This document shows, in pieces, positions 24,236 through 34,500 of a stretch of DNA of 64,000 nucleotides. The first letter of the stretch is position 1. Every line of letters begins with the position of its first letter. The notes below the pieces were generated by a model. That model saw only the letters and a list, made by a program, of their open reading frames with translations. It ran no database searches and was not told the DNA's origin. The stretch lies in contig NC_069132.1 of the NCBI RefSeq assembly GCF_026914265.1, forward strand, positions 30,126,932 to 30,190,931. The letters run 5' to 3'. The DNA is from Mya arenaria. Taxonomy: Eukaryota; Mollusca; Bivalvia; Myida; Myidae. Made by a program: the position numbers and the translations under genes.

Positions 24236-25350
24236 AAATATCTCAGCACATCATGTAATGCATTGAAATCTAATCCAACAGTGATCCATGCATGTTTCGC
24301 CAAAAGTTTTCAATCCATACAACGAAAAGCGGCGGAAAAGTCGAGCGATCTGTCTCTTACAGCTCTTGTTTCTTATGATACCAAAGCACCTGCAGATTTA
24401 TTTTCATTGTGTGATCGGTAGAATGATTAATTAATCACAAGTTCAAATTGGGGCTCGTTTGTTAACAACTGCTGAAAATTGTGACAACTATGCCTGTCAT
24501 AATCTCTTGGAAAAATGATTGTAACGCTAATAAACGATACATGTTTGTTTATAAAAGTATGTGGAATAACTCAGTCTCAACAGAATTTTAAATAAGATGG
24601 CCCTATATTGCTCGCCTGATTGAACAAAGGGTTCTAAATGTATTGATCTAACAACATACTGGACGTTTAAAAATGTAACAAAGGGCCATAACTCTTATAA
24701 TATTAAAGTTAGAGTTATATAACTTGTCACAAACGAGCACATTGTTCCTTTGAATAAATTCATGAGGTTAATATCTATCATTGCATTCATAAAGTTCATG
24801 AACGAGCCTTTAATTTAATGCATGACAACTCCCAACTTTCGGAATTTTGGAAAAGAGTTTAAATTATCGGTATTTAAGATAAATAATATTCATTAGGTGC
24901 GTGCCGGCACTGGAAGATATCTCGATGCTGTTCAAATTATTATTGAATAAACTCACGGCGTGGGAATGGACATCGGATATAGCTCGACAAATGATCAATC
25001 AATAAGCATTTGATTCTGACACATGGTAAGTTTTTTGTTATTATTATTTTATTTTATAGTGATATTTATCAAATTCGAAGAGCTTCGAATAGATCAATTC
25101 TGTGCAATACACGACTTTAATGGAAATGTGTCTCCTCTTTTGTATAATAGCAAAATTCTCGCCGAATGTTGCATGATCGCTCACAAATGTTCAGTTATGT
25201 GGTACGATTTCAAACATAAAACAACAAATAGAAAATAAGAATGAAAACTGAATCGAGCGATTTCTTTATAATTACAGCATCTAATATTGTGTATGATATC
25301 AATACGATATGTTTTGTTGTTATGGAGATATTCATCCTTTTTGACGACCT
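24236..25350. other. Non-coding stretch, nothing recognised
   Basis: No supported gene. A short CGAGCGATCTGTCTCTTACA then GCTCTTGTTT near 24341-24372 resembles the common end of bivalve dispersed repeats. Confidence 0.5.
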
Positions 25351-25356
25351 GAAGAT

Positions 25357-26761
25357 GTACCGGGGATAGCTGGAGCAAATAAATAACTGCACAGGGGATA
25401 GCTATTAACTGTACTGAGGATAGTTGCGATGTATTTATATTAACGAGACTGTGATGATGATTACGTCTTCTTAACTCTATGCAAGCTCAGGGAAAACTGT
25501 CCAATGTTGTCCATATCGAGAAATTAGAGCAATAATGTTACTGTTATATGTATAGTATACCTTACATAAATGTGTCCCTTGTTTGTATATATAAATAAAG
25601 ATGATCGGTCCGTATGTCTTTGCATTCTAATGAAAATTCAGTTTTATATCATCAGGTGTCCATATCATAAATATAATATTGACCGGTGACGTCATACAAC
25701 TAGTAAGTGCGGCTTGCTATTTCCACAACGACGTAGAAAAGTCGCAAGAAAACTTCATTAGCTTTGTTAAATAAAACACACCTACAGCGCTTTAAACGTA
25801 TTTAGTGGTAATATAAAAGGTTCGGTATAATATAAAAAATATTTACATTACACTTCGGGCACCAGTCAATTGTAACCACGGCCTCCCAGGTCCTGGGGTA
25901 TACCGGGGATAGCCGGGGAAAAGGGCCGTGTTTTTACTTTCCATGTGCCCCCGCAGGGCCGGGTGACCGCGGTGGTTTTGTCATAGTGCCAAATTTAGCG
26001 GTGATTGGGCCTTATGTAGAGTCTCTGGGGTGCGGGGGCATTTGGCCGGGGTTTAACCATCAGTTTGTTCCCGCAGGGCGGGAATTTTACCCGGGGTTGG
26101 CTGGACCGAAAGTCAAAGTCCCGGCTATTTTTGCAACGTTTTTGCACACTAAATCATCAATAATAAATAATATATTGTGATCAAATTTTGTTCACTTGAA
26201 GCTGTTTCTAAGCTTGGATCGATGTTGCTATTACTTAGAACAGGAAATGGTCTCAGCTCGTTCACTTCACCGAGAAACTAAGTATTGTGACCAACCTTGA
26301 AATATAAGCAGCATGCATACACATGTATACGTTCATTTAGGAGGACATGTACCAAACTCATTGATAACTTAAGTTTATTCAATAGTTTGTCATTACATTG
26401 TACTCTCACTTTTGCAGATAATTTGAAAAATGGATTTGACGGATGCATCCATGGATTTGTCAGCGGTAACTGTGACTGAGGATAATGGAAAAAAGTTTGT
26501 GTGCAGCATATGTACCTATTCAACTGACTACAAAAGCAACCTGAAAAGGCATATGAATGTACAAAGAGACATACCAAGGACCAGCACTCCAAAATCTAAA
26601 GAAAAGGCGAATGAAATATCGAAGCCATTAAATATTATGTGTATTGTATATATACTGTTATTGTGTTACGATCATCTTGGTCCATTTTTGCATGCTATCC
26701 CCAGTACACATTGCTCAACTTTGAAACTATCCCCAGTACACAAAACGGCTATCCCCGGTAC
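25357..26761. mobile_element. Putative element bracketed by oriented GTACCGGGGATAG motifs
   Basis: Seven copies of a ~13-bp motif lie at 25357-25370, 25391-25403, 25411-25424 and 25901-25914 (GTAC[C/T]GGGGATAG orientation, with variants) and, inverted, at 26694-26707, 26726-26739 and 26748-26761 (CTATCCCC[A/G]GTAC). Direction flips between the two sides, like subterminal transposase-binding sites of a DNA transposon. A GC-rich segment (25860-26130) lies inside. Exact ends and target duplication were not found, so the element assignment is inferred from motif arrangement alone. Confidence 0.45.
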
Positions 26762-26771
26762 AGTATCGTGA
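26430..26771 (+). CDS. Short ORF with incomplete C2H2-like zinc finger
   Basis: The frame follows a good acceptor (TCTCACTTTTGCAG, ending 26416) and opens MDLTDASMDLSAVTVTEDNG, then KKFVCSICTYSTDYKSNLKR HM. The C-x2-C and the first His fit a C2H2 finger (linker with Y/F and L in place), but the second His of the usual H-x3-H is a Gln (HMNVQ), so metal binding is doubtful unless a later residue substitutes. After about residue 70 the frame runs into the inverted CTATCCCCAGTAC motifs, so the real exon probably ends earlier. It sits within the motif-bracketed element and could be an element-encoded DNA-binding exon or a decayed host exon. Confidence 0.35.
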   Translation: MDLTDASMDLSAVTVTEDNGKKFVCSICTYSTDYKSNLKRHMNVQRDIPRTSTPKSKEKANEISKPLNIMCIVYILLLCYDHLGPFLHAIPSTHCSTLKLSPVHKTAIPGTVS

Positions 26772-27337
26772 ACATTTGTAAGGGAATATCTTTAACAGTT
26801 TAAACGTTACATTGCCAGTTTTTACAATAAACATAGTTTAGCTTATGCTTGTAAAATCCTTCGATTCAGATTTCTTTATTTATTCGATATATTTCCTAAG
26901 ATTACAATACTTGTCGAAATTTTGTGAGTTTTTAGGTGATCATCACAGATTTAAAGTAACATTTTTCATGGTCTGCTAATTTTTAAGCATTATAAAGCAC
27001 ATCATAGGCCAAATTTAGCATTTAGCTATTAGTTCAAACACTTGTTTCATTTGTGGATACGGTAGATAATTGTTAACACAGCAAGATCTTACCTCTGATC
27101 TAGAAAAACAACAGCATATTGGTATGTTTACTTATCACTTTTTGAGCTATATCCGGTGCCCATTCCCACACAGTGAAACTGTGCATGAAGTAAGAAACAT
27201 GTCCAAGGGTCATTGTGCGTATTACACAAAACGATATCTACCATTCTTTTTCTTGCTGCAAAAAGGCAAATTACAGTCTAATTCAAATTTTATTTCAACA
27301 CTGGCAACAAAAACCACTTATGTATGTGAAAAACATA
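26772..27337. other. Non-coding stretch, nothing recognised
   Basis: The open frame 27070-27435 has no motif and overlaps the left arm of the foldback repeat, so I do not call it a gene. Confidence 0.5.
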
Positions 27338-27700
27338 TAGCTGCACTATCACATATATATCATTTTTACAACTTTTATTATTTTTTTTTTGTCTTGGAAA
27401 GAGCAAATTTTTGCGTAAATATCTGCAAATCATGATTCAAAATTGTTGACAAAAGATCAGATCGCAGATTTTCATATTTCCGTTCGAAAATTAATGTTGA
27501 ATGGCTTAAACCGTTACTAACGGTTAAAGAAAAACGCATAAAGCATCATTTTTTTAACTTAAATATAAAGATCTGCGATCTAATGTTTTGTCAGCAGTCT
27601 TATATAACTGGTTCCCATGGATTTTCGCAAAAATTGGCTCGTTCCAAGACAAAAAGTAAAACAGTTGTCAACTCGTTCAATCTGTGAGAGTGCAACTTTA
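27338..27700. repeat. Foldback (long inverted repeat), ~360 bp
   Basis: Left arm phrases GCTGCACTATCACA (27340), GTCTTGGAAAGAGCAAATTT (27391) and TTGTTGACAAAAGATCAGAT (about 27443) have inverted partners at 27683-27696, about 27631-27650 and about 27568-27598. The centre is the palindrome AACCGTTACTAACGGTT at 27509-27525. The arms are diverged, so it is an old hairpin MITE or an inverted duplication. It lies just downstream of the IFI27-like gene and may form part of its 3' region. Confidence 0.75.
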
Positions 27701-27779
27701 AACTATAGAAAGAAAGTTGTCATACATGTGCAACCTTACAAACTAAAAAAACACATTGCATGGTGAGTTGTCCCTCTTG

Positions 27780-28504
27780 CTATTCCGGCTCACACGCCTC
27801 TCCCCAAAAGTAGCTCGCCGCAGTCGCCACGGCACTTGTCAAGCTGCCCACCGTTGACCCAATGACTGCATTTGTCCCCGCACCGATCCCCGCAGCTCCT
27901 GCACTCTGCGCAAGCGCGAAATCACTTCCGGCGGCAAATTGTGCACCCTATAAGAAACGGAGGAGCATTGATATATTTCATGATAGAACAACAAGCACAG
28001 CAGTGACAACAACAATAACCATGATGATTCCAATGCTGGATTTCAGACTGGAGCGCTTCATCGTGCTATGAATTCCTCTTATCGAAATACCTCAAAAAGT
28101 GCATTTGGCCTGTTAAAGCATTAATGGTACAGTATCTCTTAAGCAAGGTTATGAGGATCGCTTCCATCTTGAAACAATAATAGCATTATTTAAAGCTTTG
28201 ATTTGCTTATGTATGTATAATGGCAATATTAAAATTTAAATCAACTATGATTATATCAATAACAACCAGGTATAACATTTTAAACATGTAGCATGATTCC
28301 AATAAGCTGGTTGGAGCTAAAATGTATGGACATAAACTCACAGTGGTTAAAAACATGAAGAATATACCTGTAGCCCTGCCGCTATGGATCCAGCAGCCTC
28401 GCCGGCGGAAGTGAAGCTAGCAACTCCAAGCACTAGAGGAGCGGCGGCTCCCGCTGCTACACCAGCACCGATCTTTCCAAGAGTGCTCAATCTTACCCAT
28501 GGAA
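27780..28504 (-). CDS. IFI6/IFI27 (ISG12)-like small hydrophobic protein, 5' exon missing
   Basis: Two minus-strand exons, 28504-28368 and 27947-27780, join in phase 0 at GGGCTACAG|GTATAT and TTTCTTATAG|GGTGCA. They encode about 100 residues: PWVRLSTLGKIGAGVAAGAA, APLVLGVASFTSAGEAAGSI, AAGLQGAQFAAGSDFALAQS, AGAAGIGAGTNAVIGSTVGS, then LTSAVATAASYFWGEACEPE and a stop. The Gly/Ala-rich hydrophobic pattern with P-x-VLG, FTSAG-x-AAGSIAA and QSAGAAG is the hallmark of the Ifi-6-16 domain (PF06140). Vertebrate members are interferon-induced membrane proteins of mitochondria, ER or nuclear envelope, linked to apoptosis and antiviral defence; the molluscan role is not shown here. The start codon must lie in an upstream exon that I could not find. 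The ATG at the exon's 5' edge is out of frame. Family assignment is confident; gene integrity is unproven. Confidence 0.8.
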
Positions 28505-28646
28505 CTGAATGTTTTAAACACAAGGGGAATGAGGATATAGTAGTGATTACTTATCGTACAAGACTGAAAATATGCTCACATCTTACAAGATTAAGAATAT
28601 ATATATGTATTTTCTCCACCGAAATTGTATGCGCCGAATATGTGCT

Positions 28647-28654
28647 CTTTTATA
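28647..28654 (-). promoter_or_regulatory. Candidate TATA box for the IFI27-like gene
   Basis: TATAAAAG on the minus strand about 145 bp upstream of the first visible coding exon. A possible short leader ends at a GTAAGA donor near 28590. It contains no ATG, so an intervening exon would still be needed. Confidence 0.3.
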
Positions 28655-28982
28655 CAATTAAAATACCAAGGAGAATACTAACTCGAAGCAACCTTAGGCC
28701 TTAATACGACCTTACGCCCTCTTAGCGAAAGTAGTCACTAACTTAAAACCATCGTAAATTAATGTTGTATCGTAAATTTTCCTTAGCTTTATAAGAGAAC
28801 TCCATCGAGTTAGTGGCGCTCCTTTAGTGCATGTTTTACATGATATTTGAGAAAAATTACCACTTTGGTAAATATTAAACATGCACTAATAAGGCAATAT
28901 TATTGCTTTAAAAACAATGCATGTATTAATGAATGTCTTTATACCATTGAACTTGCATATTTGCTTTCATATGTTGCGGTTA

Positions 28983-29184
28983 TTAAAAGGGCTATACACT
29001 GTATGACGAAATAGCGACTGCGGTTCGAACCCGGTCTCCGACTCGGTTTTATTTTTTACATTTTGGTATTATTTTTTACAATTATGATATCAAAGAGTAA
29101 AACATTTTATTAAATAATTAACCTGAGATTCGTTACAGAAAAAAAAACTGTTTTTGGTGCAAATCTGGTGTATAGTCCATTTAA
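28983..29184. mobile_element. TTAA-flanked MITE-like element, 202 bp
   Basis: Starts TTAAAAGGGCTATACAC and ends with the inverse GTGTATAGTCCATTTAA (two mismatches). The TTAA at each end could be the target duplication, as in piggyBac-type elements, though the inner bases do not match a classic piggyBac terminus. Inside is GGTTCGAACCC (29014), a good tRNA B-box, so a SINE-derived body is possible. Confidence 0.5.
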
Positions 29185-29879
29185 GGACTTTTTTTTATTC
29201 CTATCGGTGAGTTATTAATTGTTACCAGTATCAATTATTTGTAGTAATTTAGTCATGTTGTCACCACATTCGACTGGCCTGCTTTAACAATCAAATACAG
29301 ATAAATGGTGATAACAAAACACAAATTATGCAAATGTAAATACAAAAAATACATTTTACAATCGGTCGCTCGTTTGAAATTAATTGTATTGCGTTATCGA
29401 ATGTTTACATTCGCCATCAAGACAACCGCGCAAGAATGAACAATATAATATAAAAGAGCTGAAAACGTTGAAATGTTGTACGCTGATTTTACTTTTTTAC
29501 AATTTTGTTCACAGGCAATAAACACCTTAACCAAAAACTATTTCAAATTAATTGAATGAAACCCGTTATTGGCTAAAGACATTTTGACTTTTTGTGGAAG
29601 GTAAAGTAAGGCATGGTCTTTTAGTTAACACATTTCCTTTTTCTGCGTAATTATCTGTAATAAACTAATCCCCTCAGTTCCTTATCAAGAGTTATCTTGT
29701 TTTCAATTTCACTTATAATAACGTTGCAATCTTTTGAACGTTTGCAAATAAAGTCCTTCAATTCGCACATTTTCAACCGCATACCACCATACGTCCAATT
29801 TTGTAACCCCGGCACATTTATTCTTTCATGTCAAAAAAAGATCTGACGATACCTTATTTCGATTTGAAATATTAAAATG
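29185..29879. other. Non-coding stretch, nothing recognised
   Basis: AT-rich, no supported feature. Confidence 0.5.
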
Positions 29880-29904
29880 CCAAAATAAAAACGAAGCTTC
29901 ATAA

Positions 29905-30225
29905 ACGTGCAGCTATAGTAAAGCTTTTTCTTCGCTTAAGCTGTGCTTTTTCTCCAAAGCTGCGGGTTTTTTTCAAAAGCTGCGATTTTTCTTCACTCTT
30001 TTGAAAACCTTTGCAAAAGATGCGTTTTCTTCATAAAAGGTTCACTTTTTGTAAAAAAGCTTCGCTAAACCTTCGTCTTTCTGTTTAAGCCATATTTTCC
30101 TTAAACAAAAGCTTCGTCTTTTGCATAAATGCTTCAATTTTTTAAATTTAAGATGGCCAATATTTACTGGAAAAGACGAAGCTTTTCATCCAAAGAAGAA
30201 GCTTTTAAAGAAAAAACAAAGCTTA
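29905..30225. repeat. Degenerate AAGCTTCGTCTTTT-like repeat cluster
   Basis: Irregularly spaced variants of AAAGCTTCG, AAAGCTGCG and CTTCGTCTTTT embedded in A/T runs. An exact 16-bp inverted pair occurs: AAAAGCTTCGTCTTTT at 30107-30122 and its reverse complement at 30171-30186. No coding potential. Confidence 0.6.
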
Positions 30226-30424
30226 TTTTTTGTATGTATTGCTTTGTATGTGCACATTTTGCGTTTTAAGTGTGTTATTAAATTATTTATTTTTTTATTA
30301 CAAATTCTGCATTTCATTTCAATTATTCATGTTCAAGTTAAGGATTTCTTTTATCAGCAGTAATTTAAATGTTTCAGTTTATCCATGTGTCAATCAACTT
30401 TTTACATAACATAAAAAAATATTC

Positions 30425-30571
30425 AGTCATTCATCAAATTCATTCATTCTATTCGTGAACGAATGAAGTATTCAATCTCTTGATGAATGAATGAAATATG
30501 GGAAAAAAGGGGTGAAACCAAAAATAAATTAATACATGGATGAATGAATTAAATGATTGATGAATTGATGA

Positions 30572-30626
<55 letters not shown>

Positions 30627-31065
30627 TATTGCATAAATGAATGAATGAATGAATGAATGAATGAATGGATGGATGGATGGACGGACGGACGGACGGACGG
30701 ACGGACGGACGAACGAACGAACGAACGAATGAATAAATGTTGGATTGATTTACTGATTGATTGATTGATTGATTGATGGACTGGTGGATTGATTGATTGG
30801 TTGGTTTATTGATTAGTAATTGAATGAATGAATAAACGAATGAACGAACGAACGAACGAACGTACGTACGTACGAACGAGCGAGCGAGCGAGCGATCGAG
30901 CGAGTGAATGAATGAATGACTGAAGATTTGAATAAATAATTGAATGTAGGAATAAATAAATTAATTAATTTATTGATAAATTGATCAATAAATTTACTTA
31001 ATTAATTAATTTTAAATGAATGGATGAATAAATGAATTATCATTAAATGATTCAAAATAAAATAT
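30425..31065. repeat. Compound tetranucleotide tract
   Basis: A succession of pure four-base blocks, including GATT (30568-30624), GAAT (30637-30666), GGAT (to 30680), GGAC (30680-30708), GAAC (30710-30727), then GATT again (30757-30776), GAAC, GTAC, GAGC and GAAT (30838-30920) and AATT (30960-31010). Neighbouring blocks usually differ by one base, which suggests step-by-step expansion of point-mutated units. Confidence 0.9.
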
Positions 31066-31262
31066 AAAAAAAGGATATTTTTTAATTTAACAATGCAATA
31101 AATCATAATTTTATAATATTATGCAAAATTAACAGTTATTAATTGCATGTAACTAAATATTAACAGTATTCATATTACTTTAATTTCTATACATGTTATC
31201 ATTATAGATCTTAATGCTTTGTTCATAAGCCATTCCCACGTTAAACCATATTTGTACAACGA

Positions 31263-31509
31263 CCAATCAGAAGTCAGAACCAAATTTGAAATAGAGGCGG
31301 CCATTTTGTTGGGATTTCAGCAGGAAGGGTTGGATGTTTTTAAAGGAAGGAATTAATGAATTTACACAAATAACAACCATTGATAATTATAGGGATAAAT
31401 TAAATAAATCTATGATATAACTATCATAAGATCAGATGAACATGGACTATGATTTGGAATATGACAATCCAATCATTTGATGTTTTGTAAAAGATGACAT
31501 GCAATACTG
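31263..31509 (+). promoter_or_regulatory. Candidate promoter and non-coding first exon
   Basis: GACCAATCAG at 31261-31270 is a good CCAAT box and AGGCGGCCATTTTG near 31295-31308 resembles a YY1-type initiator of TATA-less promoters. About 200 bp later comes ATACTG|GTGAGT, a strong donor at 31510. No clear downstream exon was found on the plus strand, so this may be the start of a non-coding RNA or chance. Confidence 0.25.
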
Positions 31510-31840
31510 GTGAGTTCTTATATGATCTTATACTTATTTTAGTTGTTTATCAATTACCTAATAACCTAATTGACCATTTTCTTTAAAACTATGCCACTCT
31601 TTAACATGTTGGACTTATATTTCCAAATGATATCCAGTTCATTAAAATACAATGAAATTTATAAGATGTGGTTTAACATTGATTTCTTGTTTTTCAAGAT
31701 TTGCAGAATGTTTTTCCATTAAATGTAGATCTGATAAGAATCAGTGTTGTTTTCCAAGGGGTAATAAAACTGCCATCTGCCAGATGGCCTACCAGTTATT
31801 GAAAATTGGATTGATCAATTATGTAAAGTATTAAAATTAA

Positions 31841-31864
31841 CATATATATATATATATATATATC
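31841..31864. repeat. (TA)n microsatellite
   Basis: About 11 uninterrupted TA units followed by CACATAT. Confidence 0.85.
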
Positions 31865-31894
31865 ACATATAACAAAGAACTAAAAGAACACTCG

Positions 31895-32060
31895 GGAAAT
31901 TTAGGGAAAGTTTATGCAAGTTATTCGAAATATACCAGAGTATACTCCATTTCACAAATAACATGACTAACTTTGACTTCTCGAACATGGCACAGCAGGC
32001 TTCAGAAGAAAATTCCTAACAAAAATGGACTGGGCAAACAAGACTATTGTAGCACATGTA
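31895..32060 (+). repeat. Segment related to the upstream region of gene C
   Basis: Shares GGAAATTTAG, AGTTATTCGAAA and GACTTCT[C/T]GA[A/G]CATGG with 52812-52965, which lies 150-300 bp before the start codon of gene C. Orientation is the same. No exon of the family follows here, so it is either a dispersed repeat or a relict of a lost paralog's promoter. Confidence 0.45.
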
Positions 32061-32440
32061 TAGATTAAACTGATTAAATTTTGCTTAGTCACTCAACACT
32101 TCTTCTACAGAACCTTGGTTTCATGTCGATGTGGTATAATTATCATTCACTTTTGCTTGAAAGCCTTCACATCAGAAAAACATGTACAAGTCGTTTGCCT
32201 TCTCTCTTTAATCTTTGCCCTTGTTGCGAAGTATAGCTCGTAAAAAACGACCAAGTAACGCATTAAAACGTCAAAGAAACAGGTAAAATTAAGCATAATA
32301 TAATTATCAATCGGACATTTCTTTGTGTTCATATTCACCAGGACATCTAAACTACAAACCTCAAAATCAATTGGAGTCATCTGCTGGTTATGACCAAACT
32401 CTCTATTACGTTTGAGGGTCAAAGCTCCAGGCATTCTCTG
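32061..32440. other. Non-coding stretch, nothing recognised
   Basis: The minus-strand open frame 32147-32434 shows no motif or splice context. Confidence 0.45.
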
Positions 32441-32454
32441 ATTAACAATAGGAC

Positions 32455-32545
32455 AATGTTTAGTCTACCGACCGTCGTTCAGCCACACCGACATGGGCAA
32501 AGCAGTATACAACCACTTCTTCGAGGGGGCACATTTTAAGAGGGA
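32455..32545 (-). repeat. Truncated copy of the 20.4-kb dispersed repeat
   Basis: GCAAAGCAGTATACAACC then CTTCTTCGAGGGGGCA is the inverse of the head of the repeat at 20460-20505. Confidence 0.7.
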
Positions 32546-32904
32546 TCATGACTAGGGAGTTATTCACTAATCGCATTAAACAAGGCGAAAATAGGCGAAA
32601 TATATGTATTTTACATGGTATATTCATCATTTTGGCCGCCATCACTGCATTCTAAAACAAGAACCCAAGAGGGCCTATGCTCTACCGGCATGGCTCTTGT
32701 GGTAATTTTCAGTCCAGATCATGTATGGGTATTAGGCAACAAACTTATGGTTCACTTGGAACGTTGTTTGTTAAGGTTAGCTAAAAACGTTGCACGTTCA
32801 ACATCTAAGGACAGAAAATGTTGTAAGAAGATTAGTTGCATGACTATTTTAATATGTGCCAGTGACAGTTGTTCATATCCAAATCATGTACATACTATTT
32901 ACAA

Positions 32905-33265
32905 CACACATTCGAAGACATTCGGAGCTTCTCGGCCATTTTTATCAAAAACAACCTCGGATGTATGCCGGTTCATCAGATGAAGTAGTTCGTAATTTTT
33001 TGAATTGTATCATTATTCAAATGTAGTGTTTTAGAGTTGTATTTATTGATTTAAGTTTAAATTGATTGCCAGTGTAGTGAATTATTGCAAACATAATTAA
33101 GATCAAGAGTTAAGTCATAAAGTTTAACCCCTAAATAAAATTACTACGCGATCTACTTGCAGCGGACTTAAACGTACCACGTTTTGAGTATGTAAACCGT
33201 CCAAATACATCCGAGGTTGTTTTCGATAAAAATGGCCGAGGAGTTCCGAATGATTCGAAGAGAAC
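32905..33265. mobile_element. Inverted-repeat MITE-like element, ~360 bp
   Basis: Arms of about 70 bp: 32909-32978 contains CTCGGCCATTTTTATCAAAA and ACAACCTCGGATGTAT; the inverse (ATACATCCGAGGTTGT, then TTTCGATAAAAATGGCCGAG) lies at 33207-33240. The ~215-bp spacer is AT-rich and non-coding. The open frame at 33217-33426 merely reads through the right arm. Confidence 0.75.
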
Positions 33266-33429
33266 CATATGTTTTAAAGGGACTCGCTCATGTTTTTGGA
33301 CCAATAATTAGTTTTCCCGGCTATGCATCTCAAAACACTAATTTTATCATTATATTACTCAATGATCCCGAAATTGCAGACAACAACAACAACAAATTAA
33401 AGTATAAAACAATATTTTGGCTTTAGTGG

Positions 33430-33497
33430 GGTGCAAACGGTTAAGTTAATGAAAAATTAAAAACCGACGCTTAAACCACTAGGCCACGAGGACATTT
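33430..33497 (-). mobile_element. tRNA-derived SINE head (degenerate)
   Basis: The minus strand reads GTCCTCGTGGCCTAGTGGTT with a good A-box (TGGCCTAGTGG), followed about 40 bases on by a weak B-box-like CCGTTTGCACCCCA. The expected acceptor-stem pairing is absent, so this is a SINE head or tRNA relict and not a working tRNA gene. Confidence 0.5.
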
Positions 33498-33597
33498 ACA
33501 ACAGTCGATGGACCTTTTTATCCTTTAAAGTATACCATGATAACACCACGTGATAATGTCAATCAACCAATCATGCTACAACGAATCGCTGCAGCTC

Positions 33598-34500
33598 AGT
33601 AATAAGAAAGTAAGGCAAAAGGTCACAATCATGGTCATCAGAGCACAACATTGATATTTGTTATCAAACATGCATTCATGGTCCAAATTTTATTGCTTTA
33701 GCTTCAACAATAAGAAAGTACGTCAAAAGGTTACAATCAAGGTCATCCGGGAATTCCGGGTACAATATTGATACTTGTTTGCAAAACTGTACACATGGTA
33801 CAAATTGTATTGTTGTAGCTTCTAAAAATAAGAAAGTATGTCAAAAGGTCACCATCAATGTCATCCGAGAGCAACATTGATACTTGTTTGAAAAACTGTA
33901 CACATGGTCTAAATTTTATTGCTGTAACTGCAAAAATAAGAAAGAAGGTCAGAAGGTCACATTCAATGTTATCTAATGTTATCTTAAGACAATATTGATA
34001 ATTAATTTCAAAATTGTACACATGGTCCAAATTTCATTGCTGTAGCTTCAAAAATAAGGTAGTAGGGGGCATAATTTCAACTCTCTTTGTAAAGGGGCAT
34101 CATATGATGCTCCACAACAAATATCAAAGGTATGAGCCTTGTGGTTTGAAACAAGAAGTTTTTCTTATATAAGCCTCTTGGAAACTTGTGAACCCTGGAC
34201 AGGGCTAGTTTCGGCCAGTTTCGACCCTAGGGGCATAATTTGAACAATCTTGGTAGAGCACCACTAAATAATGCCTTATTCAAAATATCAAGGGTCTGTG
34301 CCTAGCGATTTCAGACAAAAAGATTTTCAAACATTTCCCTATTTAAGTATACCAAACCTGTGAACCCCGGGGCGTGGCCAGTAATGGCCAGCATTATTTG
34401 AAAAAAACAACATTCACAAGCAATTGTGTTCAGATGGATGCACGGACGACAGACACTTCTGGCCTTTGGCCAATAGAGATAAAATCGGCCTTTGTCCATT
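33598..34500 (+). repeat. Dispersed repeat with ~113-bp tandem units
   Basis: Units start AATAAGAAAGTA (near 33601, 33709, 33827, 33935) and include CAAAAGGTCAC, CATCCGAG, CAACATTGATACTTGTTT and GTACACATGGTCCAAATTT. From 34070 a different repeat body follows (GGGGCATAATTT twice, GTGAACCC twice, CAAGCAATTGTGTTCAGATG GATGCACGGACGACAGAC). Typical bivalve dispersed repeat; no coding potential. Confidence 0.8.

Noticed and set aside
27070-27435. 121-residue plus-strand ORF
   Set aside because: No motif, composition like the flanking AT-rich DNA, and its end lies in the foldback arm.
27979-28063. 27-codon frame MKRSSLKSSIGIIMVIVVVT... with a membrane-helix look in the IFI27-like intron
   Set aside because: It stops before the acceptor, has no consensus donor and is out of register with either exon; attractive as a small membrane peptide but unsupported.
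33430-33497. tRNA gene on the minus strand
   Set aside because: Only the A-box is good; the acceptor stem does not pair and the B-box is weak, so SINE head is preferred.
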